6,441 nt of DNA, taken from an uncultured Alphaproteobacteria bacterium. GTDB taxonomy: Bacteria; Pseudomonadota; Alphaproteobacteria; Micavibrionales; Micavibrionaceae. The stretch is from assembly GCA_934538895.1 (NCBI GenBank), contig CAKTCH010000091.1, positions 1-6,441 of the forward strand. The letters run 5' to 3'. The notes under the pieces are model-generated. The model ran no database searches and was not told the origin of the DNA. It saw nothing but the letters and a program-made list of their open reading frames with translations. Of the stretch, positions 1 through 6,441 are shown one piece after another (the stretch's first letter is position 1; each line of letters opens with the position of its first letter). A program made the translations under genes and the position numbers.

Positions 1-1
1 G

Positions 2-1225
2 TTGGTCGTCCTGCCCAAACATTTCTATACCGAAGGCAAGATAAAATTCGGCGAGAGTTCGCTGGTGCCGCCGCTGGGCAGCGGCCCCTATAAAGTCGGC
101 AGGGTCGTGCCGGGCCGCACCATCGAATATGAACGCGTGGCGGACTGGTGGGGCAAGGACCTGCCGATCAATAAAGGCCGCTATAACTTCGACAAGGTCG
201 CCTATGAATATTTCAAGGACTCCAACGTCCTGCTGGAAGCGTTTTTCGCCGGCCAGTTCGATTTCCGCCTTGAGAACACCGCCAAGCTGTGGGCGACCGC
301 TTACACGGCTCCACCGGTGAAAGACGGGCGCATCGTCAAGAAGACTATCGCGCACGAATTGCCGCAGGGTTATCAGGGTTTTATTTACAACACCCGCAGA
401 CCGGTGTTCAAAGACCGCGCCGTGCGCGAGGCCATTGCCTATGCCTTTGATTTCGAATGGTCGAACAAGACGCTGGCCTATGACAGCTACAAGCGCACGC
501 GCAGCTTCTTCTCGAACTCTGAAATGGAAGCGAAAGGCGTGCCGGAGGGGCGCGAGCTTGAAATCCTCGAACCCTATCGCGACAAGTTGCCGCCTGCACT
601 CTTCACGACCGCATACAACCCGCCCAGGACCGACGGTTCCGGCAACAACCGCGCGAACCTGAAAAAGGCCGCCGATATACTGGATGCCGCCGGGTGGAAA
701 GTGGGCGCCGACGGCATCCGCGCGAAAGACGGGGTGAAGCTGCAATTCGAATTTCTCGAAGACACGCCTATGTTCGACCGCTGGATCATGCCGTTCATTA
801 AAAACCTCGAACGCGTGGGCGTGAAGGCCACTTACCGCATGGTCGATACCGCGCAATACCAGAACCGCATGAATGCCTATGACTTCGACATGACCGTCGA
901 TCTGATCGGGCAGTCGAATTCGCCGGGCAACGAACAGCGGGCTTATTGGAGTTCCGCCGCCGTCGGCACGCCCGGCTCCCGCAACAAGATCGGCATCAGC
1001 GACCCGGTCGTCGACGCGCTGATCGACCAGATTATCGCCGCCCCCTCGCGCGAGGAACTGGTGGTGCGCACGCGCGCGCTCGACCGCGTGCTGCAATGGG
1101 GTTTCTACGGCATCCCGAACTGGCATATGCCCGCATGGCGCATCGCATACTGGAATCGCTATGGCCAGCCTAAGGAAAACCCTGAATACGCCTTGCCTGT
1201 TGCTGAAACATGGTGGAGGGAGTAG
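2..1225 (+). CDS. yejA: YejA-like ABC transporter substrate-binding protein (5' end missing)
   Basis: This is the C-terminal 407 residues of a periplasmic solute-binding protein of family 5 (SBP_bac_5, oligopeptide/dipeptide type). YejA proteins are about 600 residues, so roughly the first third, including any signal peptide, lies before the window. The frame is open at the left edge; the TTG at base 2 is an internal codon, not a start. Motifs that fit YejA (residues counted from the window edge): GSGPYKV at 26-32, the stretch FKDSNVLLEAFFAGQFDF at 71-88 followed by AKLWATAY, LPQGYQGFIYNTRRPVFKD at 120-138, FDFEWSNKT near 149, FFSNSE at 169-174, and a C-terminal ETWWRE. The protein would deliver peptides to the YejB/YejE permeases encoded further on. 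Known homologues bind microcin C, antimicrobial peptides or murein peptides; which applies here cannot be read from sequence. It ends with TAG, 9 bases before kdsB. The family is secure; substrate is unknown. Confidence 0.93.
   Translation: MVVLPKHFYTEGKIKFGESSLVPPLGSGPYKVGRVVPGRTIEYERVADWWGKDLPINKGRYNFDKVAYEYFKDSNVLLEAFFAGQFDFRLENTAKLWATAYTAPPVKDGRIVKKTIAHELPQGYQGFIYNTRRPVFKDRAVREAIAYAFDFEWSNKTLAYDSYKRTRSFFSNSEMEAKGVPEGRELEILEPYRDKLPPALFTTAYNPPRTDGSGNNRANLKKAADILDAAGWKVGADGIRAKDGVKLQFEFLEDTPMFDRWIMPFIKNLERVGVKATYRMVDTAQYQNRMNAYDFDMTVDLIGQSNSPGNEQRAYWSSAAVGTPGSRNKIGISDPVVDALIDQIIAAPSREELVVRTRALDRVLQWGFYGIPNWHMPAWRIAYWNRYGQPKENPEYALPVAETWWRE
1215..1222 (+). promoter_or_regulatory. Ribosome binding site for kdsB
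   Basis: The purine-rich GGAGGGAG matches the Shine-Dalgarno consensus and lies inside the last codons of the yejA-like gene. It is 12 bases from the ATG at 1235, a slightly long spacing. No other in-frame start near it fits the conserved N-terminus of KdsB, so it supports this start and suggests co-transcription with the upstream gene. Confidence 0.6.
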
Positions 1226-1234
1226 TATTCCGAC

Positions 1235-2050
1235 ATGAAAACCGCAATCGTCATCCCCGCCCGTTATGCCTCGACGCGTTTTCCCGGAAAGCCGCTGGCG
1301 TCTATCAATGGCCGCACCATGCTTTCCCGCGTCTATCAAAAAGGATTGCAGGCCGCCGCCCATGATAAAAATATCAGCGTGATGATCGCGACCGACGACG
1401 ATCGCATCGCCGCGCACGCGCAGGAGATCGGCGCCCGATGCGTCATGACGTCGCCGGAATGCGCGACGGGTTCCGACCGCGTATTACAGGCCGCCGAGAA
1501 TACGGGCGAGTCGTTCGACTTTCTGGTCAGCCTGCAGGGCGACGCGCCCTTTACGCCTGCATCGGTGCTGAAGGCCATGGTCGACACCATCAGCGATAAT
1601 CCGAAACTGGAAGTCGTGACGCCGGTTCACCGCCTGTCATGGATCGATCTCGACGCCTTGCGCGCCGCCAAGAAATCGACGCCGTTCACCGGCACGACCT
1701 GCATCCGCGATTCGGACGGGCGCGCGTTGTGGTTCTCCAAGAACATCATTCCCGCCATTCGCGACGAGAAAAAAATGCGCGCCGCCGGCACGCTGCCTTC
1801 GCCCGTGTGGCAGCATATGGGCGTTTACGGCTATCGCACCGATATCCTGCAACGTTTCGTCAAGCTGCCGCAAAGCACCTATGAGATCCTTGAAGGGCTG
1901 GAGCAATTGCGTTTTCTCGAAAACGGCATCAGCATCCGGACAGTCGAAGTGAGCGCCGTAAACGGCCCGTTGCGTTCCGGCATCGATTCCCCGGAAGATT
2001 TGACTCGCGCCGAAGAAGCGATCAGGCAGTACGGCGACGACCTGCCATGA
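1235..2050 (+). CDS. kdsB: 3-deoxy-manno-octulosonate cytidylyltransferase (CMP-Kdo synthetase)
   Basis: KdsB is a cytoplasmic enzyme that joins CTP and Kdo to give CMP-Kdo, the activated sugar used to build the lipopolysaccharide inner core. The 271 residues are a little longer than E. coli KdsB (248). Family signatures in order: the nucleotide-binding N-terminus IPARYASTRFPGKPL at 7-21, IATDDDRI at 51-58, MTSPECATGSDRV at 71-83, QGDAP at 101-105 with the metal-binding aspartate D103, GRALWFSK at 162-169, HMGVYGYRTD at 194-203, EGLEQLRFLENG at 220-231 and GIDSPEDL at 249-256 with D251. Differences from E. coli: alanine follows QGD where E. coli has glutamate, residues 143-160 lack the usual PNAVKVV-like segment, and a few residues are added before GIDSPEDL. 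All key acidic and basic positions remain, so the gene looks functional. A related 8-amino-Kdo or other ulosonate cytidylyltransferase cannot be excluded. The stop codon overlaps the next start as ATGA. Confidence 0.9.
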   Translation: MKTAIVIPARYASTRFPGKPLASINGRTMLSRVYQKGLQAAAHDKNISVMIATDDDRIAAHAQEIGARCVMTSPECATGSDRVLQAAENTGESFDFLVSLQGDAPFTPASVLKAMVDTISDNPKLEVVTPVHRLSWIDLDALRAAKKSTPFTGTTCIRDSDGRALWFSKNIIPAIRDEKKMRAAGTLPSPVWQHMGVYGYRTDILQRFVKLPQSTYEILEGLEQLRFLENGISIRTVEVSAVNGPLRSGIDSPEDLTRAEEAIRQYGDDLP

Positions 2051-3921
2051 ACCGCGCGGCGCCTGTGACGTCCGTTCTGCTCGCCGCTGCCTTCATAACC
2101 AGCTTCTTTTTTCACGGCGGCGATGATATCGCTTATGCGCCCGCGCTTTTCCTGATACTGGCCGCCGCGCTGGCAAGTATCCTGCCGCAGCTTGGCGGAC
2201 GGCTATCCCTGCCTTCCGGCATCGCCGTGCTGGCGACGCTGGCTTTCTGGGTTTATATCAGCCTGAGCCTGACGTGGAGCAGCGTTCCCTTCGCCAGCCT
2301 CGTCACATGGCTGAACCTGACGGCCTTGCCCCTCGTGCTGCTGACGCTGCTTTGCGCGCCTGACCGCGCGGCCCTGATCCGTCAGACAAGCATCCTGATG
2401 GCCGGGGCCGTTGTCGTCGTGGCCCTTTATGCGTTATGGCAGTTTTTTATCGAAGGGCTGAACCGCGCGCCCGGCGTGATGGCCAACCCCAACAATATGG
2501 CCACGCTGATCAATATGGCCCTGCTGCCCCTGATCGCCTGTCTCGTAACGGGTGGCAGAAGGCAGCGCCTGATTACAGGAGCCGCCTGCATCGTGTTGTT
2601 CGCAGGGCTGTTGACTACGGGCAGCCGTGGCGGATTGCTGTGCTTCGGCGCGGGCGCATTACTGCTCGGCTTCATGCTGTTCCCGGCCTTGAAACGGCAG
2701 GGGAAGACCGCCGCGCTTTTTATAGCCGTATTGGCGATCGTATTCGCCGCTTTCCTGCTGTTCAGCCATACGGCGCTGGAACACAGCCTGCGCATTTTCG
2801 GCGATCCGGTTCTGGATTATTCCAGTTATGAAAGGCTGGATATCTGGAAGGCGTCCTTCGCCATGCTGCGCGATCATTTGTTCGCGGGCACGGGGCTGGG
2901 CACGTTCTATCTTTATTACCCGTCATACCGCCTGCCGGGCGATACATCTTCGATGGGCCATTGGGCGCATTTCGACGCGTTGCAGTTCGGCGTGGAATGC
3001 GGCGTCGTGGCGCTGCTGCTGTTTTATGCGGTTATCGGCGCATGGCTGGCGCGGAGCATCGCATCGTTGCGCAGGGCGGCTGCCGGCGATCCGCGCCGTG
3101 CCTTGATCGCGGGCTGCGTGGCGGCGCTGGCGGCGCTGACGCTTCATGCCCATATCGAATTTCAGTTTTATATCACATCTATCCTGATCCTGGCGGCGGT
3201 GCTGATGGCGGCGCTCTACGATCTGGGCAGCGAAGACGATGAGGATCGTTCCTATATTATCCTCGACCCTGCGCCGCGCGAGAAGCTGATCTGGCGTGGC
3301 GCGCTGGCGGTCACGGCTTCGTTGCTGGCCCTGACCACCGCCAGCACGGCGGCTGGCTATTATTTCGTCGCACAGGCGCAGGAAGATATGCGCAAAGGGG
3401 ATATCGACGGATTTTTCACCGCTATAGACCGGGCCTACCGTTTCGCACCGCGCAGTTTTACCGATGCCGATATCAGGCTGGCGGCGTTTTATCTCGACCT
3501 GCTGGCCCAGCCGCCGCTGCACATGACCGACGCTGACCGCCAGGAAATTTATAACAATACCGAAAAGCTGCTGAACGATGCGCAAATATCGAATCCGGCG
3601 CTTGCGGATATCGACCACAAGCGCGCCCGCCTTTACATGCGGGCCACGAACGAACATCTGCCGGATCGCCTAAGCCGGATCGACCGGCACTGGCGGGAAG
3701 CCCTGCGCAAGGACCCGCTGCATTTTGCGGCCCGCGCGGACTATGCCCGCTTCCTGATTTCGCAAGGCAAGGTAGAGGAAGCTTACGATATATTGAGTGA
3801 CGGGCAGCAGTGGCCCATGACGCACGAAGCGCGCACCGTCTTCCAAAACCTGTCCGCGCAGCTGGCACCGCTGGTGCTGGTCAAGCGGCAATTCCAGCAT
3901 GAAAGGGAAGAAGCACCATGA
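2047..3921 (+). CDS. O-antigen ligase / polymerase family membrane protein (Wzy_C type) with TPR-like C-terminus
   Basis: A 624-residue inner-membrane protein of the Wzy_C superfamily, which includes WaaL O-antigen ligases and Wzy polymerases that move undecaprenyl-linked glycan on the periplasmic side. By eye there are about 11-12 hydrophobic segments between residues 9 and 391, then a further one at about 417-440. Superfamily marks are GVMANPNNMA at 143-152, TTGSRGG at 190-196, the YERLDIWKAS region at 261-270 leading into the DHLFAGTGLGTF loop (276-287), and WAHFDALQFGVECGVVAL at 306-323. That last stretch holds H308, in the place of the conserved loop histidine. Residues 441-600 are soluble and helical; 555-583 (KDPLHFAARADYARFL followed by GKVEEAYDIL) reads as a TPR unit, and 445-468 may be another. 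The start overlaps the kdsB stop (ATGA) with only a poor ribosome site, so translation is probably coupled. Sequence cannot decide between LPS ligase, polymerase and glycoprotein ligase, so no symbol is given. Confidence 0.82.
   Translation: MNRAAPVTSVLLAAAFITSFFFHGGDDIAYAPALFLILAAALASILPQLGGRLSLPSGIAVLATLAFWVYISLSLTWSSVPFASLVTWLNLTALPLVLLTLLCAPDRAALIRQTSILMAGAVVVVALYALWQFFIEGLNRAPGVMANPNNMATLINMALLPLIACLVTGGRRQRLITGAACIVLFAGLLTTGSRGGLLCFGAGALLLGFMLFPALKRQGKTAALFIAVLAIVFAAFLLFSHTALEHSLRIFGDPVLDYSSYERLDIWKASFAMLRDHLFAGTGLGTFYLYYPSYRLPGDTSSMGHWAHFDALQFGVECGVVALLLFYAVIGAWLARSIASLRRAAAGDPRRALIAGCVAALAALTLHAHIEFQFYITSILILAAVLMAALYDLGSEDDEDRSYIILDPAPREKLIWRGALAVTASLLALTTASTAAGYYFVAQAQEDMRKGDIDGFFTAIDRAYRFAPRSFTDADIRLAAFYLDLLAQPPLHMTDADRQEIYNNTEKLLNDAQISNPALADIDHKRARLYMRATNEHLPDRLSRIDRHWREALRKDPLHFAARADYARFLISQGKVEEAYDILSDGQQWPMTHEARTVFQNLSAQLAPLVLVKRQFQHEREEAP
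3904..3908 (+). promoter_or_regulatory. Ribosome binding site for the histidine phosphatase gene
   Basis: AGGGA within the last codons of the membrane-protein gene, 9 bases before the ATG at 3918. The good spacing supports this start even though the two genes overlap by four bases. Confidence 0.5.
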
Positions 3922-4541
3922 CCACCACACTGATTATCGCGCGCCACGGCAATACGTTCGAGGCCGGCGAGCCGTCGCGCCGCGTGGGCGGGCGCACTGA
4001 CCTGCCGCTCACGGATTCCGGCAGGGCGCAGGCCGTCCGTCTGGGGCAGCATCTCGCGCGCGAGTCCCTTTTGCCGGATGCGGTTTATTCGTCGCTGCAA
4101 AGCCGGGCGAAGCAGACCGCCGCGCTGGCCATCGCGCAGATCGATCCCGGCATTGCCGTCGAACCGCTGGCTATTTTCAACGAGCTGGATTATGGCCCCG
4201 ACGAAAACATGACGGATGAGGCCGTTCTTGCGCGTATCGGCGCGGAAGCACTGAAAGAATGGGATGAGCGCGCAATTCCCCCGTCCGGCTGGCTGGTCGA
4301 TCCGCCGCAAATTATCAGGACATGGCAGGAATTCGGTCAGGGCCTCATCAAAAATCATACCGGGCGTACCGTCATGGTGGTGACCAGCAACGGCACCGCC
4401 CGCTTCGCCCCGCATATGACGGACGATTATGAAGCTTTCCGCGCGCGCTTCCCGTTGAAATTATCGACGGGGGCCTATGGCGTCATGACGCATGACGGCC
4501 TGCGCTGGACCATGGAGAGCTGGAATGTGAAACCCTCCTAG
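3918..4541 (+). CDS. Histidine phosphatase family (phosphoglycerate-mutase-like) protein with altered second catalytic site
   Basis: A 207-residue cytoplasmic protein of the histidine phosphatase (branch 1, PGAM-like) superfamily; no signal peptide is seen. The phosphate-accepting motif ARHGNT at 8-13 contains catalytic H10 and R9. It is followed by GGRTDLPLTDSGRAQA at 24-39, SSLQSRAKQTA at 58-68 (R63 in the phosphate pocket) and FNELDYG at 87-93 (E89 in the place of the general acid). The last core motif, normally VVSHGG with the second histidine, reads VVTSNGT at 154-160, so serine 157 stands where histidine is expected. The fold is clear but the activity is less certain: it may be a slow or specialised phosphatase, or a substrate-binding relative. 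It shares ATGA with the upstream membrane-protein gene and so belongs to the kdsB block. A role in sugar-phosphate removal during surface-glycan synthesis is a guess from position only. The length is typical of the family. Confidence 0.85.
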   Translation: MTTTLIIARHGNTFEAGEPSRRVGGRTDLPLTDSGRAQAVRLGQHLARESLLPDAVYSSLQSRAKQTAALAIAQIDPGIAVEPLAIFNELDYGPDENMTDEAVLARIGAEALKEWDERAIPPSGWLVDPPQIIRTWQEFGQGLIKNHTGRTVMVVTSNGTARFAPHMTDDYEAFRARFPLKLSTGAYGVMTHDGLRWTMESWNVKPS

Positions 4542-4673
4542 TTTTACGGAACAAGGCCCGATCGTTTCTTCAAGGCGCACCGCTGACCATAAAGATTAAA
4601 GTTCTGTGCAATTCATTCCTTAAATCCCTTCCCGGCATTGCCTGTGAAGCCGGGGACGTTTAGGCTTTCTTCC
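4542..4673 (+). other. Intergenic gap before yejB
   Basis: This 132-base stretch is the only non-coding space of any size in the window and the likely place for a promoter or processing site for yejBEF. I see no convincing -35/-10 pair: CATAAA at 4588-4593 is the best -10-like string and has no good partner upstream. No small ORF or RNA gene is evident. The base composition, AT-richer around 4588-4626, would fit a promoter region but does not prove one. Confidence 0.4.
4629..4656 (+). other. Inverted repeat (possible RNA hairpin) in the yejB leader
   Basis: CCCGGC at 4631-4636 pairs with GCCGGG at 4649-4654; a T-G wobble and a T-A pair lengthen the stem to 8 bp around a 12-base loop. It lies 17 bases before the yejB ATG. 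No run of T follows, so it is not a typical intrinsic terminator. It could stabilise the mRNA or lightly attenuate transcription, or be chance in GC-rich DNA. Confidence 0.3.
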
Positions 4674-5783
4674 ATGAATCTCGCCGCCTATATATGCCGA
4701 CGCCTGCTGTTGATGATCCCGACCATTCTGGGCATCCTGCTGATTTCGTTCGTGGTTATCCAGTTCGTGCCGGGCGGCCCGGTGGAGCGCATGATCGCGC
4801 AGTTGCAGGGGCACAACACCGACGCCACAGCGCGTTTTACGGGCGGCGGCGGCGATATGGTCATGGATAATATGCCGCAGATGGGTGCGGGCGAGGGCAG
4901 TAAATACCGGGGGGCGCAGGGCCTCGATCCTGAATTCGTCGCCGAGCTTGAAAAAATGTACGGCTTCGACAAGCCCGCGCATGAACGCTTTTTCCTGATG
5001 GTCGGCAATTACCTGCGTTTCGATCTGGGCGAGAGCTATTACCGCAACGTCAGCGTCATCGATCTGGTGCTGGAGAAAATGCCGGTATCGATCTCGCTCG
5101 GCCTGTGGTCGACGCTGATTATCTACCTGATCTGCATTCCGCTCGGCATCAAGAAAGCGGTCAAGGACGGGCAGCCTTTCGACGTATGGACGTCTGCCGC
5201 CATTTTTATCGGCTATGCCATTCCCAGCTTCATGTTCGCGATCCTGCTGATCATCCTGTTCGCGGGCGGGCGTTATTTCGACCTGTTCCCCTTGCGCGGC
5301 ATCGTGTCGGATAACTGGGACGAGTTGAACAGCTTCCAGAAAATCATCGATTACCTCTGGCACATGACCTTGCCGGTGACGGCGATGGTCATCAGCGGCT
5401 TTGCCAGCCTGACCATGCTGACCAAGAACAGCTTCCTCGATGAAATCAACAAGCAATATGTTCTGACGGCGCGCGCCAAGGGCCTGAGCGAACATCGCGT
5501 ATTGTATAAACATATATTCCGCAACGCCATGCTGATCGTCATCGCGGGGTTTCCGGCGGCATTCCTCGGTATTTTCTTCGCCGGGTCGTTGCTGATCGAG
5601 GTGATCTTCAGCCTCGACGGCCTTGGTTTGCTGGGTTATGAAAGCATCATCAACCGTGATTATCCGGTGGTGCTGGGCACCCTTTACGTGTTTACCCTGA
5701 TCGGGCTTTTGACCACTTTGATCCGCGACATTACATACGTCCTGATCGACCCCCGCATCGATTTCAGCGCGAGGGCTTTATAA
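4674..5783 (+). CDS. yejB: YejB, inner-membrane permease of the Yej peptide ABC importer
   Basis: YejB is one of the two membrane subunits of the YejABEF importer, pairing with YejE and powered by YejF. From the ATG at 4674 it has 369 residues, close to E. coli YejB (364). The first membrane helix (about 11-31) is followed by the family motif FVPGGPVERMIAQLQG at 31-46. Next comes the long periplasmic insert typical of YejB (about 47-135), with YGFDKPAHERF at 96-106 and LRFDLGESYYRN at 114-125. The binding-protein-dependent permease domain then covers about 136-360 with five further helices. The cytoplasmic EAA loop that contacts the ATPase is at 265-285 (ARAKGL, then HIFRNA). A longer reading from TTG at 4638 adds 12 non-conserved residues and crosses the hairpin; ATG gives the N-terminus usual for these permeases. 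The ribosome site is weak (AGG at 4662-4664). yejE follows after one base, so the pair is certainly co-translated. Confidence 0.95.
   Translation: MNLAAYICRRLLLMIPTILGILLISFVVIQFVPGGPVERMIAQLQGHNTDATARFTGGGGDMVMDNMPQMGAGEGSKYRGAQGLDPEFVAELEKMYGFDKPAHERFFLMVGNYLRFDLGESYYRNVSVIDLVLEKMPVSISLGLWSTLIIYLICIPLGIKKAVKDGQPFDVWTSAAIFIGYAIPSFMFAILLIILFAGGRYFDLFPLRGIVSDNWDELNSFQKIIDYLWHMTLPVTAMVISGFASLTMLTKNSFLDEINKQYVLTARAKGLSEHRVLYKHIFRNAMLIVIAGFPAAFLGIFFAGSLLIEVIFSLDGLGLLGYESIINRDYPVVLGTLYVFTLIGLLTTLIRDITYVLIDPRIDFSARAL
5771..5775 (+). promoter_or_regulatory. Ribosome binding site for yejE
   Basis: GAGGG inside the last codons of yejB, 9 bases from the GTG at 5785. It decides in favour of this GTG start, since no ATG lies nearby and the resulting N-terminus matches YejE proteins. 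Confidence 0.6.
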
Positions 5784-5784
5784 C

Positions 5785-6441
5785 GTGACGCTGTCCCCGC
5801 TCGCCCGCCGCCGCCTGAAGCAGTTCCACGCCAACAAGCGCGGATTCTGGTCGCTGTGGATTTTCCTGTTCCTGTTCGCTATTGCGGTGTTTGCCCCGTT
5901 CATCGCCAATGACAAGCCGATCCTGCTGCAATATGACGGCGCGCTCTATGCGCCTGTGTTCAAAGCCTATCCGGAAACGGCCTTCGGCGGCGATTTCGAA
6001 ACCGAAACCGATTACCGCGACGCCTATGTGCGCGACCTGATCCGGGCGAAAGGCGGCTGGATGATCTGGCCCCCGATTCCGTTTTCCTACGATACGGTGA
6101 ATTACAACCTCCCCAGCCCCGCGCCCTCGCGCCCGACGGCGGATAATATCCTCGGTACCGACGATCAGGGGCGCGACGTGGCGGCGCGCGTGCTGTACGG
6201 CTTCCGCATTTCCGTTTTCTTCGGCCTGATTCTGACGCTCGTCAGTTCGGTTATCGGCATTACCGCCGGGGCGTTTCAGGGATATTACGGCGGCTGGCTC
6301 GACCTGATCATGCAGCGTTTTATCGAGATATGGTCGTCCCTGCCCTCGCTTTATATCCTGATTATTTTTTCGGCGATGTTCGTGCCGGGCTTCTGGACGC
6401 TGCTGCTGATCCTGCTGCTGTTTTCATGGGTGGGGCTGGTG
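5785..6441 (+). CDS. yejE: YejE, second inner-membrane permease of the Yej importer (3' end missing)
   Basis: The frame opens at GTG 5785 and stays open to the window edge, giving 219 of an expected 340 or so residues. It matches YejE closely by recall of the E. coli protein: an LSPLARRRLKQF start, KRGFWSLWIFLFLF at 18-31 forming the first membrane helix, FIANDKP at 39-45, then LLQYDGALYAPVFKAY at 47-62. FGGDF at 67-71 lies in the periplasmic insert, followed by the hallmark NILGTDDQGRDVAARVLYG at 121-139. The permease domain begins with RISVFFGLILTL at 141-152 and GAFQGYYGG at 162-170. The EAA loop that binds the ATPase would fall just beyond the edge. The gene starts one base after the yejB stop, the usual yejB-yejE arrangement, and yejF (ATPase) is expected next. 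Nothing suggests damage; the truncation is only the window boundary. Confidence 0.95.
   Translation, partial: MTLSPLARRRLKQFHANKRGFWSLWIFLFLFAIAVFAPFIANDKPILLQYDGALYAPVFKAYPETAFGGDFETETDYRDAYVRDLIRAKGGWMIWPPIPFSYDTVNYNLPSPAPSRPTADNILGTDDQGRDVAARVLYGFRISVFFGLILTLVSSVIGITAGAFQGYYGGWLDLIMQRFIEIWSSLPSLYILIIFSAMFVPGFWTLLLILLLFSWVGLV

Noticed and set aside
2..4. TTG at base 2 as a real gene start
   Set aside because: The frame is open to the window edge and the protein begins in the middle of a solute-binding domain, so the gene is cut by the window.
2923..3657. Minus-strand open frame of 244 residues opposite the O-antigen ligase-type gene
   Set aside because: Composition is arginine- and glutamine-rich with no known motif, while the plus strand encodes a clear membrane protein here.
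3783..4415. Minus-strand open frame of 210 residues spanning the end of the ligase-type gene and most of the phosphatase gene
   Set aside because: It covers two recognised plus-strand genes and has no domain or ribosome site that I can see.
4629..4670. Rho-independent terminator after the phosphatase gene
   Set aside because: The stem is present, but the loop is large and no T-run follows, so it is listed only as an inverted repeat.
4638..4673. TTG at 4638 as the start of yejB
   Set aside because: It adds 12 residues unlike YejB N-termini and lies within the inverted repeat; the ATG at 4674 gives the expected start and length.
4620..5513. Long open frame (297 residues) on the minus strand opposite yejB
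   Set aside because: It is the mirror of a strongly recognised yejB. Its product is rich in H, R, Q and D with no domain I recognise, as expected for a GC-rich antisense shadow.

Overview
The window (about 60% GC by eye, coding on the + strand throughout) looks like chromosomal DNA of a Gram-negative bacterium. The lipopolysaccharide gene kdsB and a Yej-type peptide transporter show the Gram-negative envelope. Codon use and the character of the proteins suggest an alphaproteobacterium, but I cannot name the genus. There are six genes, all on the same strand and tightly packed; the first and last run off the window.

Layout: (1) 2-1225, the C-terminal two thirds of a YejA-like oligopeptide-binding protein. 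(2) 1235-2050, kdsB, CMP-Kdo synthetase. (3) 2047-3921, a 624-residue O-antigen ligase/polymerase-type membrane protein with a TPR-like C-terminal tail. (4) 3918-4541, a histidine-phosphatase (phosphoglycerate-mutase-like) protein whose second catalytic histidine appears to be replaced. (5) 4674-5783, yejB permease. (6) 5785-6441, the first 219 residues of yejE permease, starting at GTG. Genes 2-3 and 3-4 overlap by the 4-base ATGA, and yejB-yejE are separated by one base. The only real gap is 4542-4673 (132 bases), which holds a modest inverted repeat but no convincing promoter or terminator.

How they work together: yejA, yejB and yejE (with yejF, an ATPase expected just downstream) make an ABC importer for peptides; homologues take up microcin C, host peptides or peptidoglycan fragments. 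Between the binding-protein gene and the permease genes lies a translationally coupled three-gene block that looks dedicated to surface glycan: Kdo activation, a ligase/polymerase and a small phosphatase-fold protein. The most notable points are this interleaving and the altered phosphatase active site. I found no mobile element, CRISPR, RNA gene or clearly new system, and most of the window is ordinary core envelope and transport biology.
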